64,000 bases of DNA, from assembly GCF_030704535.1 (NCBI RefSeq), contig NC_081813.1:8671501-8735500 (forward strand), read 5' to 3'. The stretch comes from Vitis vinifera (lineage: Eukaryota; Streptophyta; Magnoliopsida; Vitales; Vitaceae). Below, piece after piece: positions 56,101 to 64,000 of the stretch. A program made the position numbers and the translations under genes. The first letter of the stretch is position 1. Each line of letters starts with the position of its first letter. The notes under the pieces were generated by a model. The model searched no databases. It had not been told where the DNA came from and saw only the letters and a list, made by a program, of their open reading frames with translations.

Positions 56101-56920
56101 GGCTTACACCTAGGTTCAGTTTATATCACACAAACAAGAAAATATTGAAAGCTAGAAAGTTATGTGTTTTCATTCATCGATTCTTTTAGAAAATATATTG
56201 ATGAGTTTTATGTACTACAACAAAGCTGAGAAATCAGTAATTTGAACTGATAAACAAAAATTAAAAGACTCTTGAAAATGAGAACACTCCACTTTGACTA
56301 GATTCATTAGAAGGAAAAAAGAACTTACCATGTACTTGGGTGAATATCCTCAAATTTGGCTCTGGAAAAGAAGATAGTGTCATTTGCAAGCTGAAATTTA
56401 GAACTCTCGTACACCCTCTACCTATGATATACTTGGGTGCACCAAACACCCCTCTCCAACTTTAAGTGTTAGTTTGCTTAGTACCTCAACCACAATAGTG
56501 AAAATAAAAAGTGAAAGCAGGTCTAATACTATTACACAACCCCTTCTCCTAGAATCGCGTTTTGGGTAAGCTCGGGAACTCAAACCTGAGACCTCTCAAA
56601 TGTGGGTGAGCATCTACCAGTTGAGCTGCCAATGGGGGCTGTCTTTTGGCACAGTCATTGACTAGGGTTGCATAACTAATTGAGAACAAATAATTCCTAG
56701 TGTCTGTTCTCCATTCATTGACTACTCTTATTGGCAATTCACTATTACTATTGTAAAATTCACAAAAGTCAACAGCTTCTCTGACAATGGACTAAATTCC
56801 TGAAGGAAACCTTGTGAAAAACCATCAAGGCTAGGTGCTTTATTCTTTTCCATAGAAAAAAACAGCCTGTCATATTTCTTCATCAGAGAATGGTTTCTCC
56901 AGCTATCTAGAATTTACCCG

Positions 56921-56955
<35 letters not shown>

Positions 56956-59900
56956 TTATTTTTATTTTTATTATTTTTTTTTGTGGGGGGGGGGGGGGGG
57001 GGGGGTGTGGGTGGTGTAATGTTCCAGCTACTCAATCCTGCACAACTATCCAATTGGCTTATTATGAAGACGACCAAAGTAACTCATATTTCCTTAGTAA
57101 AACTAAAATAATTGTCTACTATTGGCCCATCTACTCTCCAAAGATGTCAGCTACTTTTTGCTCCTTCTGCCATGGGCAATTTTGTGAAAATTTTCTTGAG
57201 TTAAAGTCGCCTTTTTTTACCCATTCAGCTCTAGTTCATTTGTCTCAACACACCTCATCCTTTAATAATGTTTCATCCACCCAATTTTTCCAAAAAATAC
57301 TTTTAAGTTACAGTCACCTTTCCTTATTTAATTCTAGCTTATTTGTCTCCAAAACGCTTCCTCCTTTAACAACTCTCAGTCTCTCTCTCTCTCTCTCATT
57401 TCGAAATCTTCAGAAGTCATTTTGTTCGAAAATTTGAACTTAGTTTTCACATGTTGTGATTTTATGAACTTACGGTCTTCTTATTCATTGAGACTCTCCA
57501 CACTCACTTGCAAAATTTTTGATCCAGAATGAAGGAGCTACATATTCTTGAAATAAAATGGAACCAGATCACAAGTAGGATAAAAAACTGAGCTGGCAAG
57601 AGCCTCTTGAAGGCTATGAAGGAAAAGGGCTTCCTGAATACTAGAGAAAAAGAATCTGTTCATTTTTTTCTCAATTGTTATGCCATATCTTTTACTGTAC
57701 ATAGTATACGTATATCTACATATATATACATACATATGGATACGTGTATGTGTGTTCTAATAAAAGAATTGTGCATAACATATATGCTTCAATGGCTGAG
57801 CTTCAAGTAAGAAGAGCGAGTTCCCCCCCCACACCCCCACCCCCCCCTCCCCCCCCTCCCCTCCCCCCCTCTTCCTTGGTTAGCCTTTAGTCACCTATTG
57901 CATACTTTGTGTGTACTTTGGTGTGCCTCCTCTTAGGTGCTTCTAATATATTTTCTTTCTTCCCTATCAAAAAACATATATGATTTTGATGGCTTGTATG
58001 TTCTTAGTTTGAGTAGGTTGGGAGATGGCCATTCTTCTTTGTTTGAATTATTTATTGATGACCTCTTGATGTATATCTCTAAAATTTTCTCTTTTCTTTG
58101 TTAAGTGGAGATGGGACTCTATCTGTTTGCAATCTTCGAAGAAATAAGGTATAAATATATTTACTTTAAATCTTGGGATTTTGACAGAATTTAGGATAAT
58201 TTAGCTCATTTGAATGCTTTAGTATTTACCATAATTTTTCCAACTCTTCCTTTACAATCCATTTGCTATATGTTAATGGCAGGTCCAAGTTCAGTCTGAG
58301 TTTTCAGAAGATGAGCTACTGTCTGTTGTTATAATGAAGGTAGGCTTTATTTTTGACTTCTAAGCATTGGGTTCTTCTAACGACCCTGGTTGTATCAAAG
58401 AATATGTTTGTGTTATATTTTTTTGTCTGACAACATATGTTGCATGTGAATTCTTTTTTACCAACCAAAAAAATCATATATGTTGCACTTGCTAAAACTT
58501 CTCATCAGTAGTTATTTACAATCATCTATGTAATAATTTTGTTAAAATACTTCTTCGGTTTTTTTTCTCTCTTTCTTTCCTTTTCTTTTTTGTGTTGGTG
58601 GTAGGGGTTGGGAGAGGAAAGGAAATGAATATTATGACCAATCAAGGTTGACAAAAGAGACAAAAGAAAAGAAAATAAAGTTATACTTGCATTAGATTCC
58701 CACTAAAATATTGCATCCATCTCGGTATTCTTTTTGGCCAAGAAAATCTCCTTTGAGGAATTCATTAGAGGATGGTTCTTTATAATAAATTAGTTCTCCA
58801 ATCTCTCTTAAGCAAACTAGAGTCACCCTTAGCATGAGATAGAAGTGATTAAAACCGAGTAAGTCACCTTAGAAGATTTGCTCTTCTGAAAGATTGGCTC
58901 CAAGCTTTCTTGGTCATCTTTTTGACCATTGTAATATAAAGGAGATCAGCATGAACCTGCTAGGCTGGAAAAAGTGACCCTAAGTAGTTCCATATGGATC
59001 CCTATAGAAAACTCACTTTAATACCCATCTGACCTGAATGATCCAATTGTAAGCAGTAGATAGAGTTCTCCCAAAGCATTCGTTCCAAGTCTTTCCCAGT
59101 CATCTTGCTGACATCCCTATTTGAAGAGAAGGAGCTCACAGCATGACATGACATCCATTTGCCAGCTACAGCAGAAAGGACAGAATTGGATAGCACCATT
59201 GTTATTCCAGCACCAGCCTCAAACTTCCAACTTAGATTACAGTGAGAGGAGCTGTCCTTATTAATCTTAAGAATTCAAAGGTGCAAACTTGGCTATTTGG
59301 CCTAAGAAAGGAACATTGCCAACTTAATCCTTGCTCTTGTTTTAGGTGATGTGGCATGAAGGGACACTCAGATTTTCAAGGAAGTTTAACATCGGTGGCA
59401 GAGATTTTGGATAGTAATTTTTTTCGTATCTTCCTAAAAGTTGCGCAGATGGTTTAAACATTAAAGGCAACTCCTTTCATTGTTATCAGCTGAGTTAAGG
59501 CAGGGAGGTGAAGCTCTTGCAGATACCTCACTAAATTAGTGAGCTTGTAGACTGGTCTGTTAGGCTAAGGGAAGATACGAGAATGATATACAGATCAGTT
59601 AACAAGGAAGTGGATTTTTTTGTTGAAAAGGGGGGGAGCCTAGCCTTAGGGATCATCCTTATCCTCCCTGAAGGTGAGGAGGTGCATTTCATGTGCAGCC
59701 CTTTTTTGGTTTTTGTTTCTTTTTTCTTTTTTCTTACATTGATTCGCATCTTTTGTGTAGCATTTCTCTTTCTTGGTATTCAATAAATTTCTTTTCTTAT
59801 TAGAAAAAAGAGGGAACTGAACGACCTCTAATTTTTTTTCCCTTTTTGAAGTGAGCCAAGATAATTTCAATAGAAAAACCTTAGTCTATGTTTGGATCTT

Positions 59901-62900
59901 AAGAAGTGTAAGGGAAAGTAGAGTAAAAACTTATTGAGCTCAAACATATTTTTTTTATTTTCTTTAACTTTTTCTATCATGTTTTCCATTATACTTCATT
60001 TTGCTTTCGATTTTCATGAGAACCAAACAAAAGAATTTGAGATTCTTTCCTGTTTTCCTCAATGTTTTCATAACAAGTTGGTCATTGAATTAGAAAAATT
60101 ACCGACTCTTGGTTCAATGGTTGGACTGGTGGTTGAACCAGTGACATTATAAATATATAATTTATATATTATTAAAAAAAATTAAAATATAGAAATTAAA
60201 AATTTTAAACACATGTCATGTCATTAATATTGATAGATTAAATTATAATAAGGATAACAAGAAGATTTATTAAAATTCTAATATTTTTAATTTTATTAAA
60301 TATATTTAACTTACAATTATTTTTATAAAATAAGATTTTATTATTTAAAGTTGTTTAGATTTTAATTGCTATATGTTTTATTATTTTTAAAATTATCACA
60401 TGTTTTATCTTATTATTTATTATTCTATAATATTGATAAATAAAAAAATATATTTATTTTTAATTTTTCGAAATATATTATATATATATTTTAAATCCTT
60501 TTCTATGAAAAGTAGTTAAGATAGTTTAGTTGTGAAGTTTTTTTTTTTTCTAAAGATCAAGGTTGACTATGTTGTGCATATTCCCTTTGTTTGCATATTG
60601 TTTTTAGCCCTTTAAATGGCCCCTTTGAATCCCACATCGAAAAGGCTGTGACCCAAAGGTCCCAAGCTACCCTATAAAAAGGCCATTCAAAGTGCATCAG
60701 TCCCAAGCCATTCTATAAAAGATGCCATTCATAAGTGTATCAATCAACCTGGTCAAAGGATTGTGTAAGGGCTTTACATTGGGCCTGATATTTAATGGGC
60801 TTTTGGAAGAATAGAAGTTAAAACCATTGGACATTAGGCTTTGAAAAAAAAGGGTAAAAAACAATAGGCATTGTCCTTTGAAATGGCTGTTCTTCTGTTC
60901 TGAACTGGCTGAGCGGCTCACCAGTTTAGTGGTTGGGCTGCCGGTCTGACTGGTTCACTGTCAGTTCAACTATACTCTGGCTCAATTAAGTGAATCAAAC
61001 CAGATCAAGGTCCAGTTGACGGTCTGACAGGTTGAACTGGTCAGTCTGGTCCAGTTTTCAAAACATTGGTTTTTCCCTTTTTACTTCCCTTTATAGTTTC
61101 ATAGATCCCAATGGAGCCAGAAGGGAAGAGGGATATCAGTTATTATATGTGTTAATTTGTGTGTTTATTATTTTCCAATCTGCTTGGCTGATGATCTTTT
61201 ATGGTCAGAATGGTCGAAAAGTTATTTGTGGAACACAGAGTGGAGCTCTATTACTGTATTCATGGGGCCATTTCAAGGATTGCAGGTATTCTGCATCAAA
61301 CATTTTCGATAATTGATTAGTAGTAGAAGGTGTGTCTATCCTTGGTAGGGAAGATATTTTCTGTCAGTAAGGCATATCATTTGTTTTCTTTTTCATAAAC
61401 AATTAATTTTTTTCTCTGGGTTATGGGCCTGAATATCTTTGTTGGATTTCCAGTGATCGCTTTATTGATCTCTCTCCAAACTCTGTTGATGCTTTATTGA
61501 AGGTTAGTGTATTTTGTTATTATTGTTAATATCAGCTGGCTTCCAAATCATTGAATATGCTCCAACGAAAAAGTTCAATGCTTTTTGTATCAGCTTGATG
61601 AAGATAGGGTCATTACTGGATCTGAGAATGGACTCATCAGGTGAGAAGTGCTGGAAAGGGGGAGGTTCTCCACATTTTTCACTTTTTCTGATCACAAGTT
61701 TCATTTTTCTTGCTTTTCTACTTTAATTGTTGATTTCCTCTCAATTCATGTTTAGCCTGGTAGGCATATTACCGAACAGAATAATCCAGCCAATTGCAGA
61801 GCATTCAGAATATCCTGTTGAGCGCCTTGGTATGTTTTGGCTCTTTTCTTTTGAGTAAGCATCTATGCTTGTGAGAGTTGTGTTTACACTCATCTGAGGT
61901 GTTTAGATGATTAGTAGAATTTTCTCTAACTTATAAATTTGTTTGCTCTTGTAGCTTTTTCTTTTGATAGAAAGTATCTTGGCAGTATATCACATGACCA
62001 GATGTTGAAGGTACATAACTCTCTGTAATAAATCCATGCAACATTGTCTGTCTGATAGAGAATGCTTGGTAAAATTGCAGGTAGATAATTTGTAGAGTAG
62101 ATATTGGATTGTATTGTATAAAATGGCCATGTAGATTCTTGAAAAATTTTAAAACTATTTAATCTGGCAGTTTCTTGATTGAAAAAACTTCTTTTAGAGA
62201 ATCAGGTAGGTTCTACTATTAAACCTCTTCATTAGATGGTTTGCCATTAAAACTATTTTTATCAGGTAGGTTCTTGAGAATGTCTGGGCATCTTGGTGAG
62301 ATGGTTTGTGTCATCAAGTGATGAACCTCAATTTGTAGCACTCATGACATAGAGATATCCTATTCTATTCTTCGTATCAATCAAAGGTTAGATTCAGGCT
62401 GTTGGACTGTGGCTTTAGGTGGTTCAGGGTTGGGGTCAAGCTAGATGCAAGTCTTGAGCCTTAGGGCTCAGTTTGGATGATGGAAAAGGAAAAACAAATG
62501 TTAGAAGGAATTCATCACTTGTTTGACCCTGTGGACTGTGGAAACCATAATGGAAAATAAAATGTAATGAAAATTATTTAAAAATTTATTATTAAATTCT
62601 TCACTCTTCATATAGGAGAGGAAAAGAAATAAATTCAGGAAGACATGTGAGAAAAAAGTTATTTAAGTTTTAAACCTATTTTTTAATTTTCATCCACCTA
62701 TTCTTTCCTCCCAATTTTTCCCTCCAGTTTTCTTCCCTTTGTATTTTCGTCAAATTTTCTAAGATCCAAATGGGGCCTTAATGTTCTAGTCTATGTATAG
62801 AAAGCATAAGTCCAAGAGAATTTGCTTTTCAGTTAAACCACGTATTTCTTTCTAATTTTTTATTTGTTTTTCTTTTTAGTGTTCAAATTTTTATGTGTTA

Positions 62901-63071
62901 TATCATGATCAGATATTGCATTTGATCTTCATTGATTAATCTCAACTACCTACATCTTTTCCATGTAGCTATGGGATTTGGATGATCTATTGCAAGGTTC
63001 TGGAAGTACTCTTAGGAGTCAAGAAGCCATGGCAGACAGTGATAGCGATGAAATGGATGTGGATGCTAAAG
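44844..63071 (+). CDS. WDR55: WD repeat-containing protein 55 (C-terminus beyond window)
   Basis: Fourteen exons are predicted: 44844-44938, 45027-45059, 45157-45224, 45371-45458, 45627-45699, 53909-54015, 58106-58148, 58283-58339, 61209-61285, 61454-61502, 61594-61640, 61756-61829, 61955-62010 and 62969-63071. All junctions are GT-AG and all phases agree, giving 323 residues so far. Plant WDR55 has about 350, so one or more last exons are missing. WD40 blades are visible (SPDLSILATDVETG, SGDDEGCIKVWDTR, SGDGTLSVCNLR, SHDQMLKLWDLDDL). VWDTR at 120-124 is a WDxR motif of the type used to bind DDB1, consistent with Arabidopsis WDR55 as a candidate CUL4-DDB1 substrate receptor needed for reproduction. 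The end is acidic (DSDSDEMDVDAK). Introns 5 and 6 are 8.2 and 4.1 kb, swollen by mobile elements. Confidence 0.93.
46346..47379. mobile_element. non-autonomous hAT element inside the old LINE
   Basis: The element (46354-47371, 1,018 bp) is flanked by identical 8-bp repeats GTATGTAG at 46346-46353 and 47372-47379. The ends are caaagtttttataggcg and, in reverse complement, caaagtttttaaaggcg, an excellent terminal inverted repeat. Both ends are full of gaggcgt/aagcctca units, such as aggcataagcctcaaggcg. LINE coding sequence continues on both sides, which shows it inserted after the LINE. There is no transposase. The copy at about 52320-53262 and the end at 5884 seem related. Confidence 0.85.
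47452..47930 (+). repeat. 238-bp tandem duplication within the old LINE
   Basis: atggccaatgaatagagac at 47452 recurs as atggccaatgaacatagac at 47690, and the copies stay parallel through ggtaaatggtgtttggtttt and cactaagaggaagtttaggt. They differ by about one base in ten, so the duplication is old. Confidence 0.85.
48601..50597 (+). mobile_element. young 5'-truncated L1-type LINE with 19-bp target duplication
   Basis: The target sequence aggcagggggtcttcatct occurs at 48601-48619 and again at 50579-50597. Between them lies a LINE fragment ending in a short A tract (50572-50579). The insertion starts in the middle of the RT domain, as expected for incomplete reverse transcription. Its frame is open without a break from 48621 to 50447, unlike the host LINE around it. 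It is the youngest clearly datable insertion in the window. Confidence 0.9.
48621..50447 (+). CDS. LINE ORF2 fragment: reverse transcriptase C-terminal part and zf-RVT
   Basis: The frame is open for about 608 codons; the recognisable protein reads from INGTLEGFF onward. The RT palm motifs are GLRQGDPLSPYLF and LLFADDTLVF (FADD is the catalytic metal-binding pair). LDKSDILPVG and LPTSYLGIPLG are typical of plant L1 elements. A zf-RVT domain with CFLCCEEEESIDHILIQC lies about 120 residues from the end. The N-terminal endonuclease and early RT are absent because of 5' truncation, so it cannot transpose alone. There is no start codon of its own in the RT frame before 48666 other than non-ATG codons, and it is probably not translated as such. 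Confidence 0.8.
   Translation, partial: WTGWISWCISTTTFSVLINGTLEGFFNSSRGLRQGDPLSPYLFVIGMEAFSRLIHRAVRGGFLSGCRIKGRRGDGALDSHLLFADDTLVFCDSSQDQMTYLSWLLMWFEALSSLRINLDKSDILPVGRVENLELLALKVGCKVGRLPTSYLGIPLGANHKSVAVWDGVEERFRKRLAKWKRQFISKGGRMTLIRSTLSSMPIYLMSLLRISRAVSLRLEKIQRDFLWGGGALEKKPHLVNWDTVCLDKSKGGLGVRRLSTLNRALLCKWNWRFANERDKLWRRVISRKFGEEEGGWYSKEVREGFGVGFWKDIRKEGALLQNRVGFSVGNGRRVKFWKDNWCGNSTLCNSFPSLYAFASYKEAWIEEMWDHSGGEGVWSPRFSRPFNDWEVEEVERLLVIIRGRRLNPLVEDCLLWKETKDGIFSVKSLYSILDSRRGVQFPINIIWNPCVPTKVDFFAWEAFWGKVLTLDQLKKRGWCLANICFLCCEEEESIDHILIQCSKARVLWELLFALFGVSWVLPYSVRDTLSGWSDFNMGKKRRKVWKAAPSCIFWAVWKERNRIAFDNEELSMNRLKNSFVCNLWVWSKPVVNEGPLSLLGFFDWLGVR
52320..53262. mobile_element. hAT-like element with GAGGCTTAAGCCTC repeats
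   Basis: Both sub-terminal regions carry many gaggcttaagcctcaa units. The right end, in reverse complement, reads aatgttttaaaaggttaaaa, and the left begins attttaaaaggcttttaaaa. The right end matches the start at 5884 (aatgttttgaaaggctaaaa). No perfect 8-bp target duplication was found. It lies in WDR55 intron 5, just after the LINE tail. Confidence 0.55.
53091..53122. repeat. (TTTTG)n microsatellite
   Basis: Six consecutive ttttg units, preceded and followed by poly-T, lie inside the element at 52320-53262. Confidence 0.9.
54490..54990 (+). mobile_element. LINE fragment (zf-RVT region) in WDR55 intron 6
   Basis: Plus-strand segments KEIWIPRTPWKVSFFV and, after a stop, FEVA-like and CKVGKELANHI read as the zf-RVT end of a plant L1 ORF2. 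The cysteine-rich part (about 54800-54850) is recognisable but frameshifted. No tail or target duplication was found. Confidence 0.6.
55150..56920 (-). mobile_element. antisense LINE remnant in WDR55 intron 6
   Basis: On the minus strand, from the right: MEKNKAPSLDGFSQGFL at about 56800-56860 matches the RT entry region. KFQLANDTIFFS near 56360 is a decayed FADD motif. RKAKTFSWLMAKGRVDTNDL near 55280-55330 is the zf-RVT entry. The order is right for ORF2, but frames change and stops occur. A SINE-like segment interrupts it at about 56540-56640. Confidence 0.65.
56540..56640 (-). mobile_element. tRNA-derived SINE head
   Basis: On the minus strand, agctcaactggtagatg (56611-56627) is an A-box-type D-arm sequence. 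ggtttgagttc (56576-56586) fits the B box consensus GGTTCRANTCC, about 30 bp downstream, as in a tRNA. The cloverleaf around it is imperfect, so it is a SINE head or a decayed tRNA copy, not a functional tRNA. It splits the antisense LINE, which supports insertion. Confidence 0.55.
56926..57005. repeat. (TA)n followed by T-rich DNA and a 21-base G run
   Basis: A TA run at about 56926-56951 is followed by T-rich sequence and then 21 consecutive G (56985-57005), continuing gtgtgggtggtg. Such a G run can form quadruplexes and is prone to polymerase slippage, so its length may be imprecise in an assembly. Confidence 0.9.
57377..57398. repeat. (CT)n microsatellite
   Basis: About ten CT dinucleotides lie in intron 6 of WDR55. 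Confidence 0.85.
57823..57872. repeat. C-rich low-complexity tract
   Basis: Fifty bases consist almost only of C with single A or T breaks. The complementary strand has many G runs and could form quadruplexes. It lies in WDR55 intron 6, 0.8 kb after the G run and of the opposite strand sense. Confidence 0.9.
60060..61070. mobile_element. transposon-like element with GGTTCAAC/GTTGAACC repeats
   Basis: caatgttttcataacaag at the left resembles the reverse complement of the right end, caatgttttgaaaactgg. Both ends carry multiple ggttgaaccagt, ggtctgactggtt and gttgaactggtc units. Its size of about 1.0 kb and lack of coding suggest a non-autonomous DNA element. Target duplications were not resolved. 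Confidence 0.5.
60629..60680 (+). promoter_or_regulatory. snRNA-type USE plus TATA pair
   Basis: atcccacatcg at 60629-60639 is an exact match to the plant snRNA upstream sequence element. A TATA box (ctataaaaa, TATA starting at 60673) follows 33 bp later, the spacing of Pol II-transcribed snRNA genes. A second cttttctataaaa-like TATA copy (near 60714) lies in a short duplication. No U1-U6 sequence follows at the expected distance. Confidence 0.4.
62463..62782. repeat. MITE-like foldback in WDR55 intron 13
   Basis: agggctcagtttggatgatgg at the left pairs with the reverse complement of ttctaagatccaaatggggcct at the right, about 320 bp apart. The interior is GA- then CT-rich, as in the related copies at 41508 and 40485. 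Confidence 0.65.
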
Positions 63072-64000
63072 GTATGAACATTTTGTGATTATACAGTGGA
63101 GTATGAACATCTTGGTTTCAAGTATTTATGCTCAGAATTCCCTCACCTAAATAGTGGTAATTTTCTTAATCATAATCCGTGGAGAATAAACAAATCACAT
63201 ACAAAACCTTATCTGATTGAAGCTACTGAACAAGCCACAACAGCAGTTTAAGAGACTGGCATTTTGAAAAGCTGATTAATCATATAGCGACTCCAGCAAG
63301 TTTCCTGTGTCGAAAGAATCCACCCTTTTAAACCAGATTGGGTTTTTCACTATACCAGGTGATGCCAACTGCGTCAAAATCTCAGCTAATTTTACACCCA
63401 ATCAAATCGTGTCTGATAAAATCTTGAGGAAATTCACTGCCAGATTTAATTAGGATGCCAAAGTAATTTCCGAGTGAGAGCTGGTGGGGCCAATCCAGGA
63501 ACATCCCGAATGTCCTTGTTATTTGGGTTCACAAGCTGAGTAATAATAAGTTGAAGTAAGTGATAAGCAAACATTAATAAAATGCAGTTAGAGATGATGT
63601 TGACACGAGTGCTTCATGGTTTTTCTGGAAAGGGACATGTTTTTTAATGGTTACTAAGGTTGAAAGTAATAAAAATATGATCCACTTGATGATTGTGAAC
63701 CAGTTCTCTATTCAGTATTAAGACAAATTTAAAGGTGCTATACTGCTACATGAATGTTAACTGCAGGAACCATTTAGAGGCTAAGTTGAAGTGCCAAACA
63801 ATGTAGATATACTCTATATCATGCAAAGTCATCCAAAATACTGTAGAAGCATGAGGGAGAGAATCAAGCAGATTAGAGAATGACAGTGATCAAAAGATTA
63901 AAACCAGTACTATTTAACTCAATGGAGGAATGGTGCAAGGAGAAAAAATTCAATAGATGTGGTTTAAGCAAAAGTGACTGATCATTATCAGAATGAGAAA
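63072..64000 (+). other. start of WDR55 intron 14
   Basis: After the donor AAAG|GTATGA at 63071/63072 there is no convincing exon up to the window end. The remaining roughly 30 residues of WDR55 must be encoded further downstream. No repeat is evident here. Confidence 0.55.

Larger units (their letters stand above)
58340..61208. other. intron 8 of WDR55, repeat-bearing
   Basis: This 2.9-kb intron contains a possible RNase H-like relic at about 59570-59670 (IYRSVNKEVDFFVEKGG, similar in pattern to plant retroelement RNase H ends). It also contains a small foldback copy at about 59885-60020 and the 1-kb element at 60060-61070. Nothing else could be recognised, including the minus-strand frame at 59002-59199. 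Confidence 0.45.

Noticed and set aside
56540..56640. Functional tRNA gene
   Set aside because: The A and B boxes are good, but the acceptor and anticodon stems do not pair properly.
60674..60900. snRNA gene downstream of the USE-TATA pair
   Set aside because: The sequence about 30 bp past the TATA box does not match the conserved starts of U1, U2, U4, U5 or U6.

Overview
This is a plant nuclear window: AT-rich, with spliced genes, long transposon-filled introns and a piece of plastid DNA. The gene set fits a eudicot. Grapevine or a relative is my guess from the LINE-stuffed introns and abundant small foldback elements, but no single feature proves it. No transcript or database evidence was available, so gene models rest on reading frames, splice consensus, phase agreement and recognised protein families.

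Layout: (1) 1-3.5 kb, AT-rich intergenic DNA with foldback elements. (2) 3.98-10.03 kb (+), a calcineurin B-like EF-hand protein in six exons (175 aa), with 3.9 kb of repeats in its fourth intron. (3) 11.18-13.19 kb (+), an unrecognised coiled-coil protein. (4) 14.2-18.1 kb (-), a DDX41/RH35-type DEAD-box helicase in two coding exons plus a 5' UTR intron; its coding intron holds a decayed pararetrovirus-like coat-protein region, which itself contains a fragment of host ribosomal protein L23a and a LINE 3' end. (5) 20.88-21.48 kb (+), an intronless TTM3-type tripolyphosphatase with two short upstream ORFs. (6) 24-28.4 kb, a wrecked Ty3/gypsy element with minisatellites, then 28.5-30.5 kb, an LTR ending at a tRNA-Asp primer-binding site. 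(7) 31.0-31.5 kb, a nuclear insert of plastid ycf2. (8) 32.7-36.4 kb (-), a predicted three-exon gene for a protein with a very acidic tail. (9) 36.6-43.1 kb, AT-rich DNA of nested foldback elements. (10) 43.09-44.51 kb, a hAT-type element with 8-bp target duplications next to the following gene. (11) 44.84 kb to the end (+), a WDR55 gene of at least 14 exons; introns 5 and 6 (8.2 and 4.1 kb) are built from LINEs, hAT elements, a SINE and simple repeats. The WDR55 C-terminus lies beyond the window.

The genes are housekeeping genes in calcium signalling, RNA splicing, polyphosphate hydrolysis and WD40 functions, and do not form a pathway. The most interesting content is the nested mobile DNA: a host L23a fragment inside viral sequence, a young LINE inside an old LINE with a 19-bp target duplication, and clean hAT insertions. 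I found no convincing new multi-gene system.
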